From Agrypnia vestita (taxonomy: Eukaryota; Arthropoda; Insecta; Trichoptera; Phryganeidae): a stretch of 64,000 nt of DNA. The notes beneath the pieces are model-generated. The model was not told the DNA's origin, ran no database searches, and worked only from the letters and a program-made list of their open reading frames with translations. Position 1 is the stretch's first letter. Every line of letters starts with the position of its first letter. A program made the translations under genes and the position numbers. Of this stretch, positions 11,126-23,327 are shown piece after piece. The stretch covers positions 248,001 through 312,000 of the forward strand of contig JADDOH010001516.1 of the NCBI GenBank assembly GCA_016648135.1, read 5' to 3'.

Positions 11126-11666
11126 TTGTTGTTAAATAAAACGTGTTCATATCACATTATTTTTTACCTATAAAGGTATAAAATCTCTAAATTCTAATAT
11201 CTCAGTTTGAATTTTGCTTGTGGCACATAGTTGCATCCAATTAACAGTGAAAGTCACTGGCCATACAGTAGAAAACTACTGCAGTACACAGGACACAGGT
11301 TTACATATATCTATTCTTTCTGCATTACTAGGTTTATATTTACATATCCTGATCTACCAGCGTCAATGCAATGTACATAAGTAGATGCTGCCTATATAAA
11401 AGAATGGCTTGTATTTTAATTAAATGGTTAGTATATTAAAAGAATAGTTAGTAAATTGAATAAATTTGGTCAGTATACACTGAGTATTTATTTATTGTAC
11501 TGACAATTTAAATATAATACTGACCAAACGACAATTGATGAGAATATACTGACCATTTATTTAATTTACTGACCATTCATTTAATATACTAATCATTCGA
11601 TTAAAATGTTGACCATTTAATTAATCTTCTTCAATAAATGCAAAATCACTTTGTGTTAACATTTTA

Positions 11667-11857
11667 TGATTATAATTAAAACAATTAACTTTGTTTCAAC
11701 CACTAGTTTTATTTTTAAACACTATACCAAGGATAATAAGTATACTAAGTAGATTTAGTATCCTCCTGAAGAAGCGACCCTTGGTCTCGAAACATGTTGA
11801 GTGTTTAAAAATACAATTAGTGATTGAAACAAAGTAAATTGTTTTAATCATAATCAT
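11667..11857. repeat. Palindromic element carrying a hammerhead-like motif
   Basis: The left arm (ATTAAAACAATTAACTTTG, then TTTCAACCACTAG) and right arm (AGTGATTGAAACAAAG, then TAAATTGTTTTAAT) are inverted repeats of about 55 bp. A hammerhead-like core lies in the right half. The left half keeps only a trace of the inverted copy (ATACCAAGGAT). Confidence 0.75.
11763..11801 (+). ncRNA. Hammerhead ribozyme candidate, type I, probably weakened
   Basis: CTGAAGA (11766-11772) fits the CUGANGA core. Stem II is GACC (11776-11779) paired with GGTC (11783-11786), with one extra G-C pair beyond a mismatch. GAAA is at 11789-11792. Stem III is C-AT-GTT, and cleavage would follow 11798. Stem I keeps only CTC/GAG. 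The core is intact but the stems are short, so activity alone is uncertain. Confidence 0.6.
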
Positions 11858-11879
11858 TTAGTAAATCCTCTGAAAGAAT

Positions 11880-13530
11880 ATCAACTAATAAAATAAAACA
11901 GTGAGAGTACCAAATGCTACGATTTTTATAAGATGCTATTTCTAACACAAATGATCGTTTTCGTGACAAATTATAGTGGGGTGACCGCTGAATAATGTAA
12001 TGAATTCTGCAAACTCATAATAAAATGCCTTACATTATGCCATTACCTGCCCTGTATATGTTTTTCTGAACTATTGGCAGTCCTCGGATTCCAGTAGGCT
12101 TTACGCTGACTTCTCCTTCCCGGGGAGTTCCGGGTTTGCTTCCTGATGAGGTCATTATACATTTATTTGATTATTGCGTTCGCTACAGTCCGCATTGACC
12201 TGTTGAAGCGTTAAAAAAAATTAAAATTTCCCAGGCGGAGGACCGAATCCTGGAATTTCGCGCGACAGATAGAAATTTTACCATAGCTTTGTCAACACAC
12301 ACGAATGAGTCGTGAAAATATAATATTACACATCCCAAATTGTAATAATTTCGTTGTCTGTCCGTCCGTCGTTTTTTCTATTTTTTTGTACCTTCATGTG
12401 AAAATACCGTCATTTTTGACGGGTTACAGCAAGTATCTTATAATTATAACTTAAGATTTTACAAAGTTCACCAAGTGTAATAGTTTTCCTAATAAAATTG
12501 TATATGAGAATTAAAATTCAATGTTGAGATTGTAAAAATTATAATTAAAGTTAGTTAGTTAAAAATCAAAAAGTAAGTACTCGTTTTTTTCGTCACTTAA
12601 ATGGTCAGCACTGCATACTTACACGATAATTTGACACCACAGTCAAAAGGGAGACGGCAATACAGTAGCTTAATCTTGTGGAAGTAGCGGGATCTATACT
12701 GAGCGCCGCTTTTTGATTTTAAACGACATGAACGAAAGCCTCTCATCGTCAAGAATTTCGTACTAATGAAAAACTCTCCAGACATCCAGAAAAACAATTT
12801 TTATGCATACTTTGGTCGTGTTGCTACTCGAAGCCCACAACGACAGATACGTGAAAATCTCATACATGCCATACTATCATAGAATGCTTTAAATCCTTGA
12901 GGAAAATTTCTGCCTTCAAAGAAAGAGATGAAGAATTTCTTTTAATTTTCACGGGGGCAGGCACAGAGGATAGAGCACCACACTCTCTTGTTTTGACACA
13001 GAATTCTTCGTCCACATTCATGTAATTTCTGGTGCCGTCGACGCTTGCATCTTTTATATTTCTTACCAGCTTCAGTTCTTAAACCTAGGCGTTTTCTTCC
13101 ATATTACACTTTGTTTGATTTTATTTGAGTAAGAACTCAGCTATTTCTAACGGCGCATTTTGTTCTAAATCAAAAATGTTTTGATTACGTCACAAACCGA
13201 CTCTAAGATTGTTGGAATAGGCCCCAATACCTACAACAATAAAAAGCAGCACTAATTGGAGCATCGGAGTGGATAAAAACCCCAATGAGTGATGTACTTG
13301 TGAAATATAATTCATATATTTGAAGCAAGCGTGACGGTATGATTGATATTGGCCACGGACAGAAATTACCCAAAAGCACTATTCCTCATCTCTTTCGGAG
13401 AGAAAAATTGTATTGCTCAGTATTGTGTTACCAGGGGCGTGTACTCCGAACCATCAAAACAACTATGCATAACTACAAATTAAAAATTCTTACATATTTG
13501 TATTTTAAAGAAAACACATTATTATTGTGC
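11880..13530. other. Unassigned stretch
   Basis: About 1.6 kb without recognisable gene or repeat. 12600-13100 has moderately balanced composition, and the 66-residue minus frame at 12597-12797 has no motif I know. It could be an old DNA transposon or unique sequence. Confidence 0.35.
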
Positions 13531-13570
13531 AAATTCAGAACAAAGTTCTGTGAATTATTAAACAAAGTTT

Positions 13571-13750
13571 TATTAATCAATTAGAAAAGAAATATAAAAA
13601 AATCATATTAACGAAAAAATATTTTAACTGCTACCAAACTGCCGTGGCGAAATTGGATAGAATGGAGGTCCATTGGTTCGAATCCCGGTAGCAGTTAACA
13701 TATTTTTTCGTTAATTTGATTTTTCTGTTTGTCTATTCTAATTGATTAAT
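13571..13750. repeat. Hairpin element with a tRNA-like core in the loop
   Basis: Inverted arms (ATTAATCAATTAG / CTAATTGATTAAT, then an ACGAAAAAATATTTTAACTG-type inner arm) match the MITE at 11019-11125. That copy has a 15-nt loop, whereas this one holds about 70 bp of tRNA-like sequence. Confidence 0.8.
13626..13696 (+). ncRNA. tRNA-like sequence with pol III A and B boxes
   Basis: AACTGCTACC (13626-13635) pairs perfectly with GGTAGCAGTT (13687-13696), a 10-bp acceptor-like stem. TGGCGAAATTGG at 13645-13656 fits the A box and GGTTCGAATCC at 13675-13685 is a perfect B box. The distance between boxes is shorter than in a normal tRNA and the T stem pairs poorly. It is therefore a tRNA-derived or SINE core, not a functional tRNA. 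Confidence 0.55.
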
Positions 13751-13989
13751 AAAAATGTGTTTACTTACATTTTGTTGCTCATGTGTTGCACAGTGTTGAC
13801 TAGAACCATATAACGAAAAAAATTGGAAATGATAAATAAACTTGTGCCAGAGTTTCGCACATTTTTTTATTTTTTATTTTATTTATTCAAAAGCAGCAGT
13901 TAACAGTGATGAAATAAATACAGGCAAAAACATAAACATAATTTGAGGTTTTCACTGATAGTACTAACATATAATATTTGCTTGATAAA

Positions 13990-14115
13990 TGAGAGATATA
14001 AAAGCAACGGCAGAAATATCCAAAAATAGGAAACATGATTTTGGAAGGGATAGATCTACATAAAATCTAGAATTCTGTACATTCTAAATTAGTAATCCTC
14101 GGTGATTGCATTCAA
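13990..14115. repeat. Arm of hairpin family 2
   Basis: ATAAAAGCAACGGCAG, AATTCTGTACATTCTAAATT and GTAATCCTCGGTGATTGCAT recur in the hairpins at 22515-23314 and 24240-24525. Confidence 0.6.
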
Positions 14116-14117
14116 AA

Positions 14118-14260
14118 CTTTTTTTTACATATAAGTTACTGCAGTGATAGTCCAACTTATTATAGAAAATAAGTAAGAAATATTGAAAACAAATGCAAAC
14201 TTTGATATCGGTTATCTCCGTAACTGCAGACATGACTTAAGAACATTCATAAAAAATTGG
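14118..14260. repeat. Foldback family 1, partial arm
   Basis: It contains GTGATAGTCCAACTTATTA, AATATTGAAAACAAATGC and a TATCTCCGTAACTG block in the family order. Confidence 0.6.
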
Positions 14261-14264
14261 ATTG

Positions 14265-14930
14265 AAAAATAAATAATTACGGACCATAAAAACGAATCAC
14301 ATAAAAGAAATTTATTGTAGGCCTACCTATTAATTTTTTCATCAATTTGTTAATTTAGGGTTAAAAATTCTGCAATTTATAAAAACACTTATTGGATCAG
14401 ATGACGCAGAAACAGATACAAGGGAAATAGCTGCGACATTAAGGGAAATCAGATATTTAAGGATGGTTCCGTTAGAAGATTCAACACTGACAAACGTGGA
14501 AATGTACTCGTATGTACGTAAATATACATAATAGACAGACAGACATTCATATAAACATTATATATACACACATAGATTTCCATATTATTCTATAGACAAC
14601 AGCGCGTCTACCTTTATTTTGTTAAAAAACTGATTTTTTTTCTTATAAAAGCAGGCAAAATTGATATTTCGCTTTTTGAGAATATTAATGTATTTCGATT
14701 ATGGGGCAAAAAGTCCGCAAATCGATCCCAGGCACAGTGTGATGTAATAAATTATATTATATTTGTGAATGTGACCATCACCGTAGGCACCTCCTCCTCC
14801 GAGACATGGCGTGACAGTCAAACAATTTTAAATCCATTAAAGCGATAATCTAAAAGTCGTGGATTTGGTAATTGCTTAACCAAATTATTATTGTGATATT
14901 TCGAGTAATGTTTTTGTTTCTCTCTCGAGT
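14265..14930. other. Unassigned
   Basis: At 14395-14480 a short plus-strand segment might be a degraded LINE C-terminus, but it is too weak to call. The rest is AT-rich. Confidence 0.3.
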
Positions 14931-14934
14931 AGAA

Positions 14935-15240
14935 TAAATATAAATTGTCTGTGCTATTCTTAAAATAGCAATATTGGGTTGTCAGATCTTTATCCCAATC
15001 TTGACAGGTATGTACAACATTGTATTGCTTTTCGATGTTTCAAGTTTGACATGTTTGAAATTAATGAATTCAATCAATCATAATGCTCTAAAACGTAAAC
15101 AAACGTTAAGTTACTCACAATTACGAAGAATGAGCTTTCTAATTGATTGAATTCATTAATTTCAAACCTGTCAAACATAAAACGTCAAATAAGCTGCGTT
15201 TCAATTTGAAATAGCGATATTATTTAGTTCAGAATAATGA
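14935..15240. repeat. Hairpin MITE family 3, copy 1
   Basis: The inverted arms contain TTTGAAATTAATGAATTCAA and TTGAATTCATTAATTTCAAA, TGACA-type inner blocks and AATATTG/CGATATT ends. Copies are at 35620-36365 and 50066-50378. Confidence 0.75.
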
Positions 15241-15284
15241 GGATTGTCTGTTCAATTTTATGTTATTGTGATAATTAATAATCC

Positions 15285-15516
15285 AGAGAAATACGAGATC
15301 TTGCATCTCATAATGCAGGGAAAGATTGCCGGAAGTCGGGGCCCTGGAAGAAGGAGGACTTGATGGCTGAAAAACTTGAGACAGTGGTTTGGCCAGTCTA
15401 CTGTGGAGCTGTTTCGGGCCGCAGTAAACGTCCGCAGTAAACGCGCAAAAGTCCGCGTAGCCAACATGATAGCCAACGTCCGGTAAGCGGACAGGACACG
15501 AGAAGAAGAAGAAGAA
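15285..15516 (+). pseudogene. RTE-like non-LTR retrotransposon, extreme C-terminus and tail
   Basis: Plus-strand translation gives EKYEILHLIMQGKIAGSRGP, then GRRRT, a stop, and WLKNLRQWFGQSTVELFRAA, ending VRVANMIANVR. This is the characteristic C-terminus of an abundant arthropod RTE-like reverse transcriptase: GRRR plus WLKNLR-WFG plus ELFRAA and a final ANVR. A (GAAGAA)n tail follows at 15505-15516. One in-frame stop and a small duplication (CGTCCGCAGTAAACG) disrupt it. It sits just outside hairpin MITE copy 1. It is a 5'-truncated relic with no catalytic domain. Confidence 0.8.
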
Positions 15517-15519
15517 ATG

Positions 15520-16185
15520 ATAATTTTACTCGTTTTATTTTATTTATTATAACTTAGTTTATAGATTTTTGTGCCCTGCTTGTCACTTATTTGTGAATTT
15601 ATTTACCTTTTTACCAAAATTCATTTTTCTTTCTTCTTTGCATTCCAATTTAATATTTTTTCTTTTACTCTTATTTTAGATTGCCACTTCTTTCGTGGAT
15701 CCATTAGCAATATGCTGTTTTGATAAGAAATATAAAACTATCGTTTGCATTTATTTCCATTTTTTCCTGCATCTCACATGAATTTTTTAAATTTTTTAAC
15801 ATTTTTGCTCTTGATTTTTACCGTGTGTACTTTCTTTCAAAATAAATATTACGTGTCAATCTAAGGAGATAAAATGTAAAAAAAGCTACGTACTACAGAA
15901 CAGGTATTCCTATATATCTAGCGAGGTAGATAGTGGACGAGAGGCTTGTTATATATTATCCTAATTTATTTGTATTATGTGTATGTATCAATTAATCAAA
16001 TGTCCATTTTTGTCCGATAAACGCCGATCTATCGGTAATGAAAGGAGAATAAATTGCAACCCTCAAATTGTGTACAGATTTGTCTATTTAAAAATACTTA
16101 AATCTTAAAATATAAATTATTGTACGGGTAAGTCGACAACATTTTATTGTTGTTTAAAAACTGGATTACTGGATTACGTACGTAC
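15520..16185. other. Unassigned AT-rich DNA
   Basis: No gene or family repeat visible. Confidence 0.45.
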
Positions 16186-16189
16186 TGTA

Positions 16190-16400
16190 GGGCCATGGGC
16201 TTGTAGGTCTCGTAGTTAGTAGCAAAATCTTCTGAAGTCTTCTTCATTTAATTTTGAAATGAAAATATTCTTTACACTTTGGGTGAAATGTCAACAGCTG
16301 CCTAGATAAGTGATATCGAAGTTGGTGTTTTTTTTTTTTCAATATTTCTGGCTTATTTTCTATCAAACGTTGGACTATCACTACAGTAACTTATATTTTA
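16190..16400. repeat. Foldback family 1 variant, left arm
   Basis: GTCTCGTAGTTAGTAGCAAA, CTTTACACTTTGGGTGAAAT and GTTGGACTATCACTACAG match the left arm of the host element at 43417-43620, the variant with CAAGATGTC-type ends. Confidence 0.65.
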
Positions 16401-16559
16401 TTTTCATTTATTGGTTTTCTTACAGCCTTATAATTAATCAATCTTGAAAAAAAACAATAATTGATGTACAGAGTTTTGGGCCAATTACAAGAAAACACAT
16501 ATATACAATCGATAAAAAAATAAGAAAAAACATGTCCAATAGTGAGTTTGTGTGAGTGT

Positions 16560-17500
16560 GTGTATTTGTGTGTTTATTTATTTATTTATTTATTTTGTTT
16601 TGGGAAAAATTAACAGCAAAACAATCTTAAAAATTTTCCACTGAATTTAAAAATTTACTTTAACATACATTAATAGCGAATGGAGAGGGTGGAGGGGAAT
16701 GTGGGACGGGAGTAGAAGGGAAGATATAATGTACAAATTAGTTTGGGTGCGGTAGTGTAGATATTGTTTGTTTAATGTTTCTTATTGTTGCGTTGAAAAT
16801 GTCAATGTGGTGATAGTTTGTGTTAAATGAATTTGTGGATCTGTACATAAAGGAGTTTTGTTTTGAGTTGGTCTTACAAAAGGGGAGATGAAAAGTAGGT
16901 GAATGTCTGTTATTGCGAGTTGGGATGTGGTAAGATATTCGTTGAAGAAGTTCCGGACTATCAACTAGATTGTGTGTTATTTTGAATAGCATCACCGCGT
17001 CAGCTATGTTTCTTCGACGAGTTAGGGTCTGCATGTTAAAAAACTTCGCAGAGTCTTCATTGCTTATATGAGATCTAAATGAACGGAGGTCTAGGTATCT
17101 TAGGAATCTGTTTTGGACGCTTTCAATTCTATTTTCGTGTACTGCATAACCTGGATTCCACACCTAAGATGCATATTCTAAAATACTACGAACGTATGAG
17201 AAATAAAGTGTCTTGAGGGTACTGATATTTTTGAAATGTTTACATGTGCGTATGACAAAACCAAGCATAGATGATGCGTTGGTGACTATGTAATCGATAT
17301 GTTTGTTGAAATTTAATTTACTGTCAAGTATCACCCCAAGGTCTTTGCTTTCGGATTTGGTAGATAATGTTATATTATTTATTGAATATTCATTAGAGAA
17401 TACCTTTTTATTTGTTGTAAAGCGTACAACGAAGCATTTAGAAACATTTATATGCAACATTAAAAATTCATTCCCTTTAATATAAGTTAAATAAAATAAT
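16560..17500 (-). pseudogene. Non-LTR retrotransposon reverse transcriptase C-terminus, one stop codon
   Basis: Two consecutive minus-strand open frames (17164-17613 and 16738-17163) are in the same frame and separated by a single TAG at 17164-17166. Reading through it, LGVILDSKLNFNKHIDYI is followed by LGFVIRTCKHF, LYFSYVRSILEYAS, VWNPGY, RIESVQNRFLRYL, then TRRRNIADAVMLFKI and NNRHSPTFHLPF. This is the Jockey-like order from the end of the palm to the C-terminus. The catalytic box is absent. A TTTATTTATTTATTTATT run at 16570-16590 marks the 3' end. The 5' end abuts a foldback family 1 arm, with no sharp boundary. It is a 5'-truncated copy with little decay. Confidence 0.8.
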
Positions 17501-17504
17501 AAAA

Positions 17505-17775
17505 ATTCTTTCAATTCCAATTGGAAAAGCAGGGTTTTTATCATTTTATTTAACTTGTATTGAAACGAATGAATTTTTCGTAATCGATATGAGTTACTGT
17601 AAAGATAGTCCAACGTTTTACAAAAAATAAGTCAGAAATATTGAGAAAAAATGCAAACTTCGATGTCGCATATCTCCTTAACTATTGATATTAGGTCATA
17701 ATATATTTTCTCATAATCAAGGCAGGAGTATAGTCCTGCGAGGTTATTTATGTTTTCCAAATAACCCTGTATATA
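17505..17775. repeat. Foldback family 1, right arm with terminus
   Basis: It matches the right arm of 4692-5150 and ends GTTTTCCAAATAACCCTGTA, then TATATA. The left arm is replaced by LINE sequence. Confidence 0.75.
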
Positions 17776-17862
17776 TATATATATATATATATCTCAATAA
17801 TATATATATATAATATATAATTATATATATATATATATATATATACTATATATATAATCTAC
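17770..17862. repeat. AT microsatellite with palindromic breaks
   Basis: (TA)n tracts are interrupted by CTCAATAA and ATAATTA. The repeat may form cruciforms. Confidence 0.9.
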
Positions 17863-17984
17863 AGGGTTATTTAATACAGTTAACAGCGAGTACTTTTTTC
17901 CCGATAAATGGAAATAATATAAATAATTGATTGAAATACTTCAATATAAACTATAACTATCACATCTTGACGACTTGGTTGTTA

Positions 17985-18060
17985 GTCGCTGTGATAGTGA
18001 ATTGGGAACACGCCTGTCGCGAAACACAGAGATCCGTGGTTCGAATCCAGGTTCCAGCAT
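17985..18060 (+). ncRNA. tRNA-like SINE head
   Basis: GGTTCGAATCC at 18038-18048 is a perfect pol III B box. TAGTGAATTGGGAAC upstream at 17995-18009 is a weak A box, and GATCCGT precedes the B box as in tRNA variable/T-arm regions. A complete cloverleaf cannot be drawn. It is probably a SINE head or tRNA-derived relic. Confidence 0.45.
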
Positions 18061-18147
18061 TTAATTCTTTTCAGTTTTATTATTGAATTTGTGTGTGTTT
18101 CTCTTTAATTTCATTTATTTATTTCGTAATTATATATATTATCTCTA

Positions 18148-18152
18148 TAGAT

Positions 18153-18199
<47 letters not shown>

Positions 18200-18280
18200 C
18201 TATATATATCTATATATATAGTATATATATATATTATTATTATCTATATATATAACTATTATTATATATATATATTATTT
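18148..18280. repeat. AT microsatellite
   Basis: (TA)n with TATC and ATTATT interruptions. The 67-residue frame through it (YIYIYI) is repeat-derived. Confidence 0.9.
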
Positions 18281-18375
18281 TTTTAATAGAGATGTGAACA
18301 CGTAATACGTGTCACATCAATATTCTTACTATTTTCAAATTGAGCTGAATTTAGATGTAATTTTAAAATTACATT
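18281..18375 (-). repeat. SINE 3' fragment, same family as 51685-51876
   Basis: TTTTTTAATAGAGATGTGAA, then CACGTAATACGTGTCACATC, is nearly identical to 51692-51733. The run of T marks the poly(A) end of a minus-strand SINE, and the tRNA-like head is missing. Confidence 0.75.
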
Positions 18376-18379
18376 TCCT

Positions 18380-18950
18380 CTGCAAAGGTAAAGAAAGGGT
18401 AGAGAACGGAATGCGGCCTCTGTAGAGCAATTAATCTATTGAGCTCGATTGGCAAGCTGCATGGAAGAATTTTGATAAAAAAGACGGTTACGAAAGAAAA
18501 GCGCGGATTGCGTGAGGGGCTTTTTTGGGTAGAGGTTTGCATGGGTCAGGACTTTTCTACGCGAGTGTTAATGAAAATGTTTTTAGAGAAAATCCTTTTT
18601 GTTTCTTTGTGTTAAAGGAAGGTTAACTGCATTACGTAATTGTCTTCATGGTTGGTTGATTGGTTGGTTGTTGATTTATGGTTAATTCTGTGAAAAATCT
18701 GGAATGTAGGAGCGAAATTGAGCGTCTTGTTAGTGTGCTGCTTGTTGCAAGCGAATGCAGTAGTATTAATCGCGAAGTATAAAAAGCAATTAAAAATTGC
18801 AATAGTTTTCAGGCTTATTCCAGTATAATATTAATGATTCGGTGGAATCTCATTTAGATACACATATAAAGGATGTTGCTTTAAAAAAATTCTAATAAAA
18901 AATATAGATACCTCATTAGTGACATCTGTATTTGATAAAGGGAATGAAAA
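18380..18950. other. Unassigned
   Basis: Mixed composition; no gene or family repeat recognised. Confidence 0.4.
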
Positions 18951-18954
18951 AGCT

Positions 18955-19536
18955 TTGGACGCCGGTGGCGCTAGTGATAATTACAAATATTGTAAAATTT
19001 AAATATATATACAACTTCCAAAATTTTTTATAGATGTGGTATTCTATCATGGGTGGAATGGTGAACGTTATATTGTGTAAAGTGATCACTTAAGCGATAC
19101 GATAGGTAGTAAGCCCTATGAACACAAAAAAAAGACTTGCATACCTATTTTCCCATAAAAAAATATAATTTCATCTCTATGAGACACCTATAATATATCT
19201 TGATTAAAAAAGTTACTTTCAACGCCTGTTGTGCTACTCCGACTTTTGCCTGTAAAATTTTTGGACGCCAGCTTTGGACACCGGTGGCGCTAGTGATAAT
19301 TACAATACACATGTGAAACGGGTGGTAAAACTTAAATATATATACAACTTCCAAAAAATTGATAGATGTGGTATTCTATCATGAGTGGAATGGTGAACCT
19401 TAGCTTGTGTAAAGTGATCACTTAAGCAGTACGATAGATCGTAAGTCCTACGAACACCCAAAAAAAGACTTCCATACCTATTTTCCCATAAAAAAATATA
19501 ATTTCGTCTTTATGAGACATCTATAATATATCTTGA

Positions 19537-19540
<4 letters not shown>
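18955..19540 (+). repeat. Two tandem copies of a repeat of about 300 bp
   Basis: Copy 1 (about 18955-19208) and copy 2 (about 19262-19540) share CGGTGGCGCTAGTGATAATT, ATATATACAACTTCC, GTGATCACTTAAGC and ATACCTATTTTCCC in order. After copy 1 the sequence continues CTTGATTAAAAAAG. In copy 2 the same site is interrupted at TTAA by the piggyBac element. Confidence 0.85.
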
Positions 19541-20648
<1,108 letters not shown>

Positions 20649-20689
20649 AAAAGAGTACATCGAGTTAATTTTTTCTGGCTATCAATTAC

Positions 20690-20972
20690 CTGTGTGTGTT
20701 CATTGTCTCGCCACCTGAGCGAACTCGACAACCGTCTCGGAGCCGAACTTCAATTTGCCATACAAGCAGGAGGCAAGTACACTGAACATGGGCTGGTGGT
20801 GTTGTCAAGTTTATACCATTCAGCGATGAGTGTCACTCTACCCGCGAATCTGATGACGACGAGTGTCGCAGTCACGAATGACATCAGGCGTAAAAAAAAT
20901 GGCGTTCGCCAGCTGACAGATCAAATGTCATTTACTCACACACACACATCAGCGCATGAATCACAAATATAA
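20690..20972 (+). other. Unassigned open frame in GC-richer DNA
   Basis: An open frame of 92 residues (MCSLSRHLSELDNRLGAELQ onward) lies in a patch of balanced composition just right of the piggyBac end. No domain is recognised and a CACACACA run occurs within it. It could be an old exon, captured sequence or chance. Confidence 0.25.
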
Positions 20973-20979
20973 AGAAGAA

Positions 20980-21320
20980 GTCGGTAATTCTTTTTATATT
21001 TTAAAGCGCAACATTAGTTAATTTAAAAAAAAAAAATTCAATATGTAAATAAATATGATAGTTAAATAAATTACTGAATTAAATCATTACTGAGTTACTT
21101 GTAATAAAGATAAATGATATCTAAAGTATAATATGAATGTGAAGAGAGTTAGACTAGAGTGGAGGGAAAAATAAAAGAGGTTGGAAGGGAAAAAAATACA
21201 GGGGAAACAGTTACTAAAGCAATGCACTGAATAAGTCCCTTATATACTGCTACTAAATACTATCACCCGCCGAACTAAAAATTGTAACCGAAGTAAACAA
21301 AAGTCAACTAAAAACAAAAT
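20980..21320. other. Unassigned AT-rich DNA
   Basis: Nothing recognised. Confidence 0.5.
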
Positions 21321-21324
21321 AAAA

Positions 21325-21745
21325 AAAACTAACTCATAAAAACGAAGTTTTCCTCTCCCTTTCTCATTTACTAGTGGAAACTGGTTTGGCGCTTAACCTA
21401 CGCGTTGGGCTTCGGTCGGGCGACGCTACGAAAGGGAATAATAAAAAATTCCAAAAATCAAAAATTATACTATAATCAGGTTTAGTGTCTACCAAATGCG
21501 TCGATATATTTTCATACAACTGAGTAAGTTGTATGAAAAAACCATTAAAAATTTCTAAAAATCCAAAATTATACTATAATTATTATTTTTTAAACTAAAA
21601 TTTGATAGTTCTTCTTGATCGTCGCCACAAGTCTGCTTGCAAAGTTTCAGCTCGATTGGATCACGGTAAAGGAGTTAAAATCGATCTAAAGTTTTTGCGC
21701 CGAAGAAACAACAGACGCCACGAGTTAATATAAAGGGAGTAAAAA
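21325..21745 (+). repeat. ACTCCCTTT-ended element, copy C
   Basis: It carries AACTCATAAAAACGAAG, CTCCCTTTCTC, GATCGTCGCCACAAGTCTGC and GACGCCACGAGTTAATATAA, then AAAGGGAGT. An internal GCGTTGGGCTTCGGTCGGGC segment is absent from copy A. Confidence 0.65.
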
Positions 21746-21749
21746 AATG

Positions 21750-22510
21750 GATAATCGAAACACAAGAACATCTGATATCCTTATTAATGTAATTGTAATC
21801 ATAATACAACTATCATTCGAGTCACTATTTTGAAAACTAGGTATTAATATAGTCACTAGTTACTAATTTATATTGTTTCTATTGAGTTTTAGTCGTGTGT
21901 AAATCATTACACATGTCTAACATGTTCTCATCTCCCGAACCTATGTACAGGTATATGTATATGCCCCTATAGGATTTAACATACTTGTAATGTATGTAAT
22001 ATATATTATATTTTGTGTATTTTCTTTTGGGGTTTAATAAAGAAATAAAAATAAATGAATTGAGAACTATTTGCTTACAAAGAAGCCTACCTACTTTTGT
22101 AAACTATACCATTTATTGACATTAATTATTTCATATATTTTTTGCCTGATAAATTCTTGAATAGACGTGTAAACGATATATTTTAAATTTGTTATAGCAT
22201 TGGCGTATTGGCAGCAATACAGCTTTCCTTCATCATTAGCAAGTCAAATGTCGTTATCGCAACTCTGCTATTTCTCCATTGTTCGTGCACACAGCAACAC
22301 AATTGTGAATAATCTAAAAATCAACGCAAATTAATTCGTATAATAAATATTATACGACGTCATTTCATATTTCATTATTTTATACTCACCTGCATCTTTC
22401 TCGTTTAATATTTCAACATCTTTAAAAATGTATTGAAATATTACGTACTCTTAATAATATTTTTATATTTATTATATGTTTTAATTTAAAATATATATAT
22501 CGAAATTCTA
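21750..22510. other. Unassigned
   Basis: AT-rich; 22190-22340 is more balanced but has no frame or repeat that I recognise. Confidence 0.45.
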
Positions 22511-22514
22511 AACA

Positions 22515-23314
22515 CTGAATATGTGGGGCATAAAAGCAAAGGCAGCAATTTCCAAAAAAAAAAAAATGTTTTGAATGCAGTCATCGAGGATTACTAATTT
22601 AAAATGCACAGAATTCTAGATTTTATGTAACTCTCCCTTCTATAATCATCATCTTCTTCTTCTTCTTCCTTAGCCTTTTTCCCTCCACTGCTGGATGTAG
22701 GCCTCTTCCATTTTCTTCCACTCATCTCTGCTTCTCCCCCTTCGCATCCTGGTTCTTCCTGCTTGCTGGACTATGTCATCAGACCACCTTTTGGGAGGTC
22801 TTCCGACGCTTCTATTTTTTGTCCAGGGCCTCCACTGTAGGATTCTGGGTGCCCATCTTGTATCCTCCTGTCGAGCCATATGTCCAGCCCACTGCCATTT
22901 TAGTTTTGCAATACGGTCCATAATATCGGCAACTTTTGTTTGGCTTCTTATTTCTTCATTTCTTATTTTATCTCGAAGGCTTACGTCGAGCAATCTGCCT
23001 TTCCATGGCCCGCTGTGAACATTTTAATTTTTGTATACTTTTTTCTGTTAGTGTTACTGTTTCTAGTCCATATGTCAACATCGGTAGGATACATGTATCG
23101 AACATTTTTCTTTTCAGGCATATTGGGATTTCTTTATTTTCAAACAAATGTTTCAATTTACCAAATGCTGCCCAGCCCAGACCTATAATCATATTTCCTA
23201 TAAATTTATAGGCTATGTTTCCTTTGAAATTTCAAATTCAGTACATTATAAATTAGTAATCCTCGATGTAACCTTTATTTTTTTTGGATATTGCTATTTT
23301 TGCTTTAATACTCC
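22515..23314. repeat. Hairpin family 2 element split by a LINE
   Basis: The left arm 22515-22649 (GGCATAAAAGCAAAGGCAGC, GAGGATTACTAATTT, GAATTCTAGATTTTATG) and right arm 23183-23314 (AAATTAGTAATCCTCGATG, TTGCTATTTTTGCTTTAATA) are inverted. The intact relative is at 24240-24525. The LINE at 22650-23182 lies in the loop. Confidence 0.75.
22650..23182 (-). pseudogene. Non-LTR retrotransposon RT C-terminus with target-site duplication
   Basis: Minus-strand translation starts near IIGLGWAAFGKLKHLF, continues through IPICLKRKMFDTCILPMLTY, GLETVTLTEK and QRAMERQ, and after a frameshift resumes with VSLRDKIRNEEIR, AKLKWQWAGHMARQ, GRPPKRWSDD and EWKKMEEAYIQQW. This is the C-terminal third of an abundant arthropod endonuclease-reverse transcriptase. 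A (GAAGAA)n tail is at the left end. The 10-bp duplication CTATAATCAT flanks it at 22640-22649 and 23183-23192, so the insertion boundaries are exact. The frameshift lies near LLDVSLRD. The copy at 48496-48996 begins at the same 5' point. Confidence 0.85.
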
Positions 23315-23327
23315 AAATATGAAGTAT

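Noticed and set aside
12136..12190. CTGATGAG as a hammerhead core
   Set aside because: No stem II pairing and no GAAA at the right distance.
13626..13696. Functional tRNA gene
   Set aside because: Box spacing and T-stem pairing do not give a cloverleaf.
16738..17163. Functional LINE protein
   Set aside because: Only the C-terminal part is present, with an in-frame TAG and no catalytic box.
18083..18286. 67-residue frame rich in YIYI
   Set aside because: Translation of a (TA)n microsatellite.
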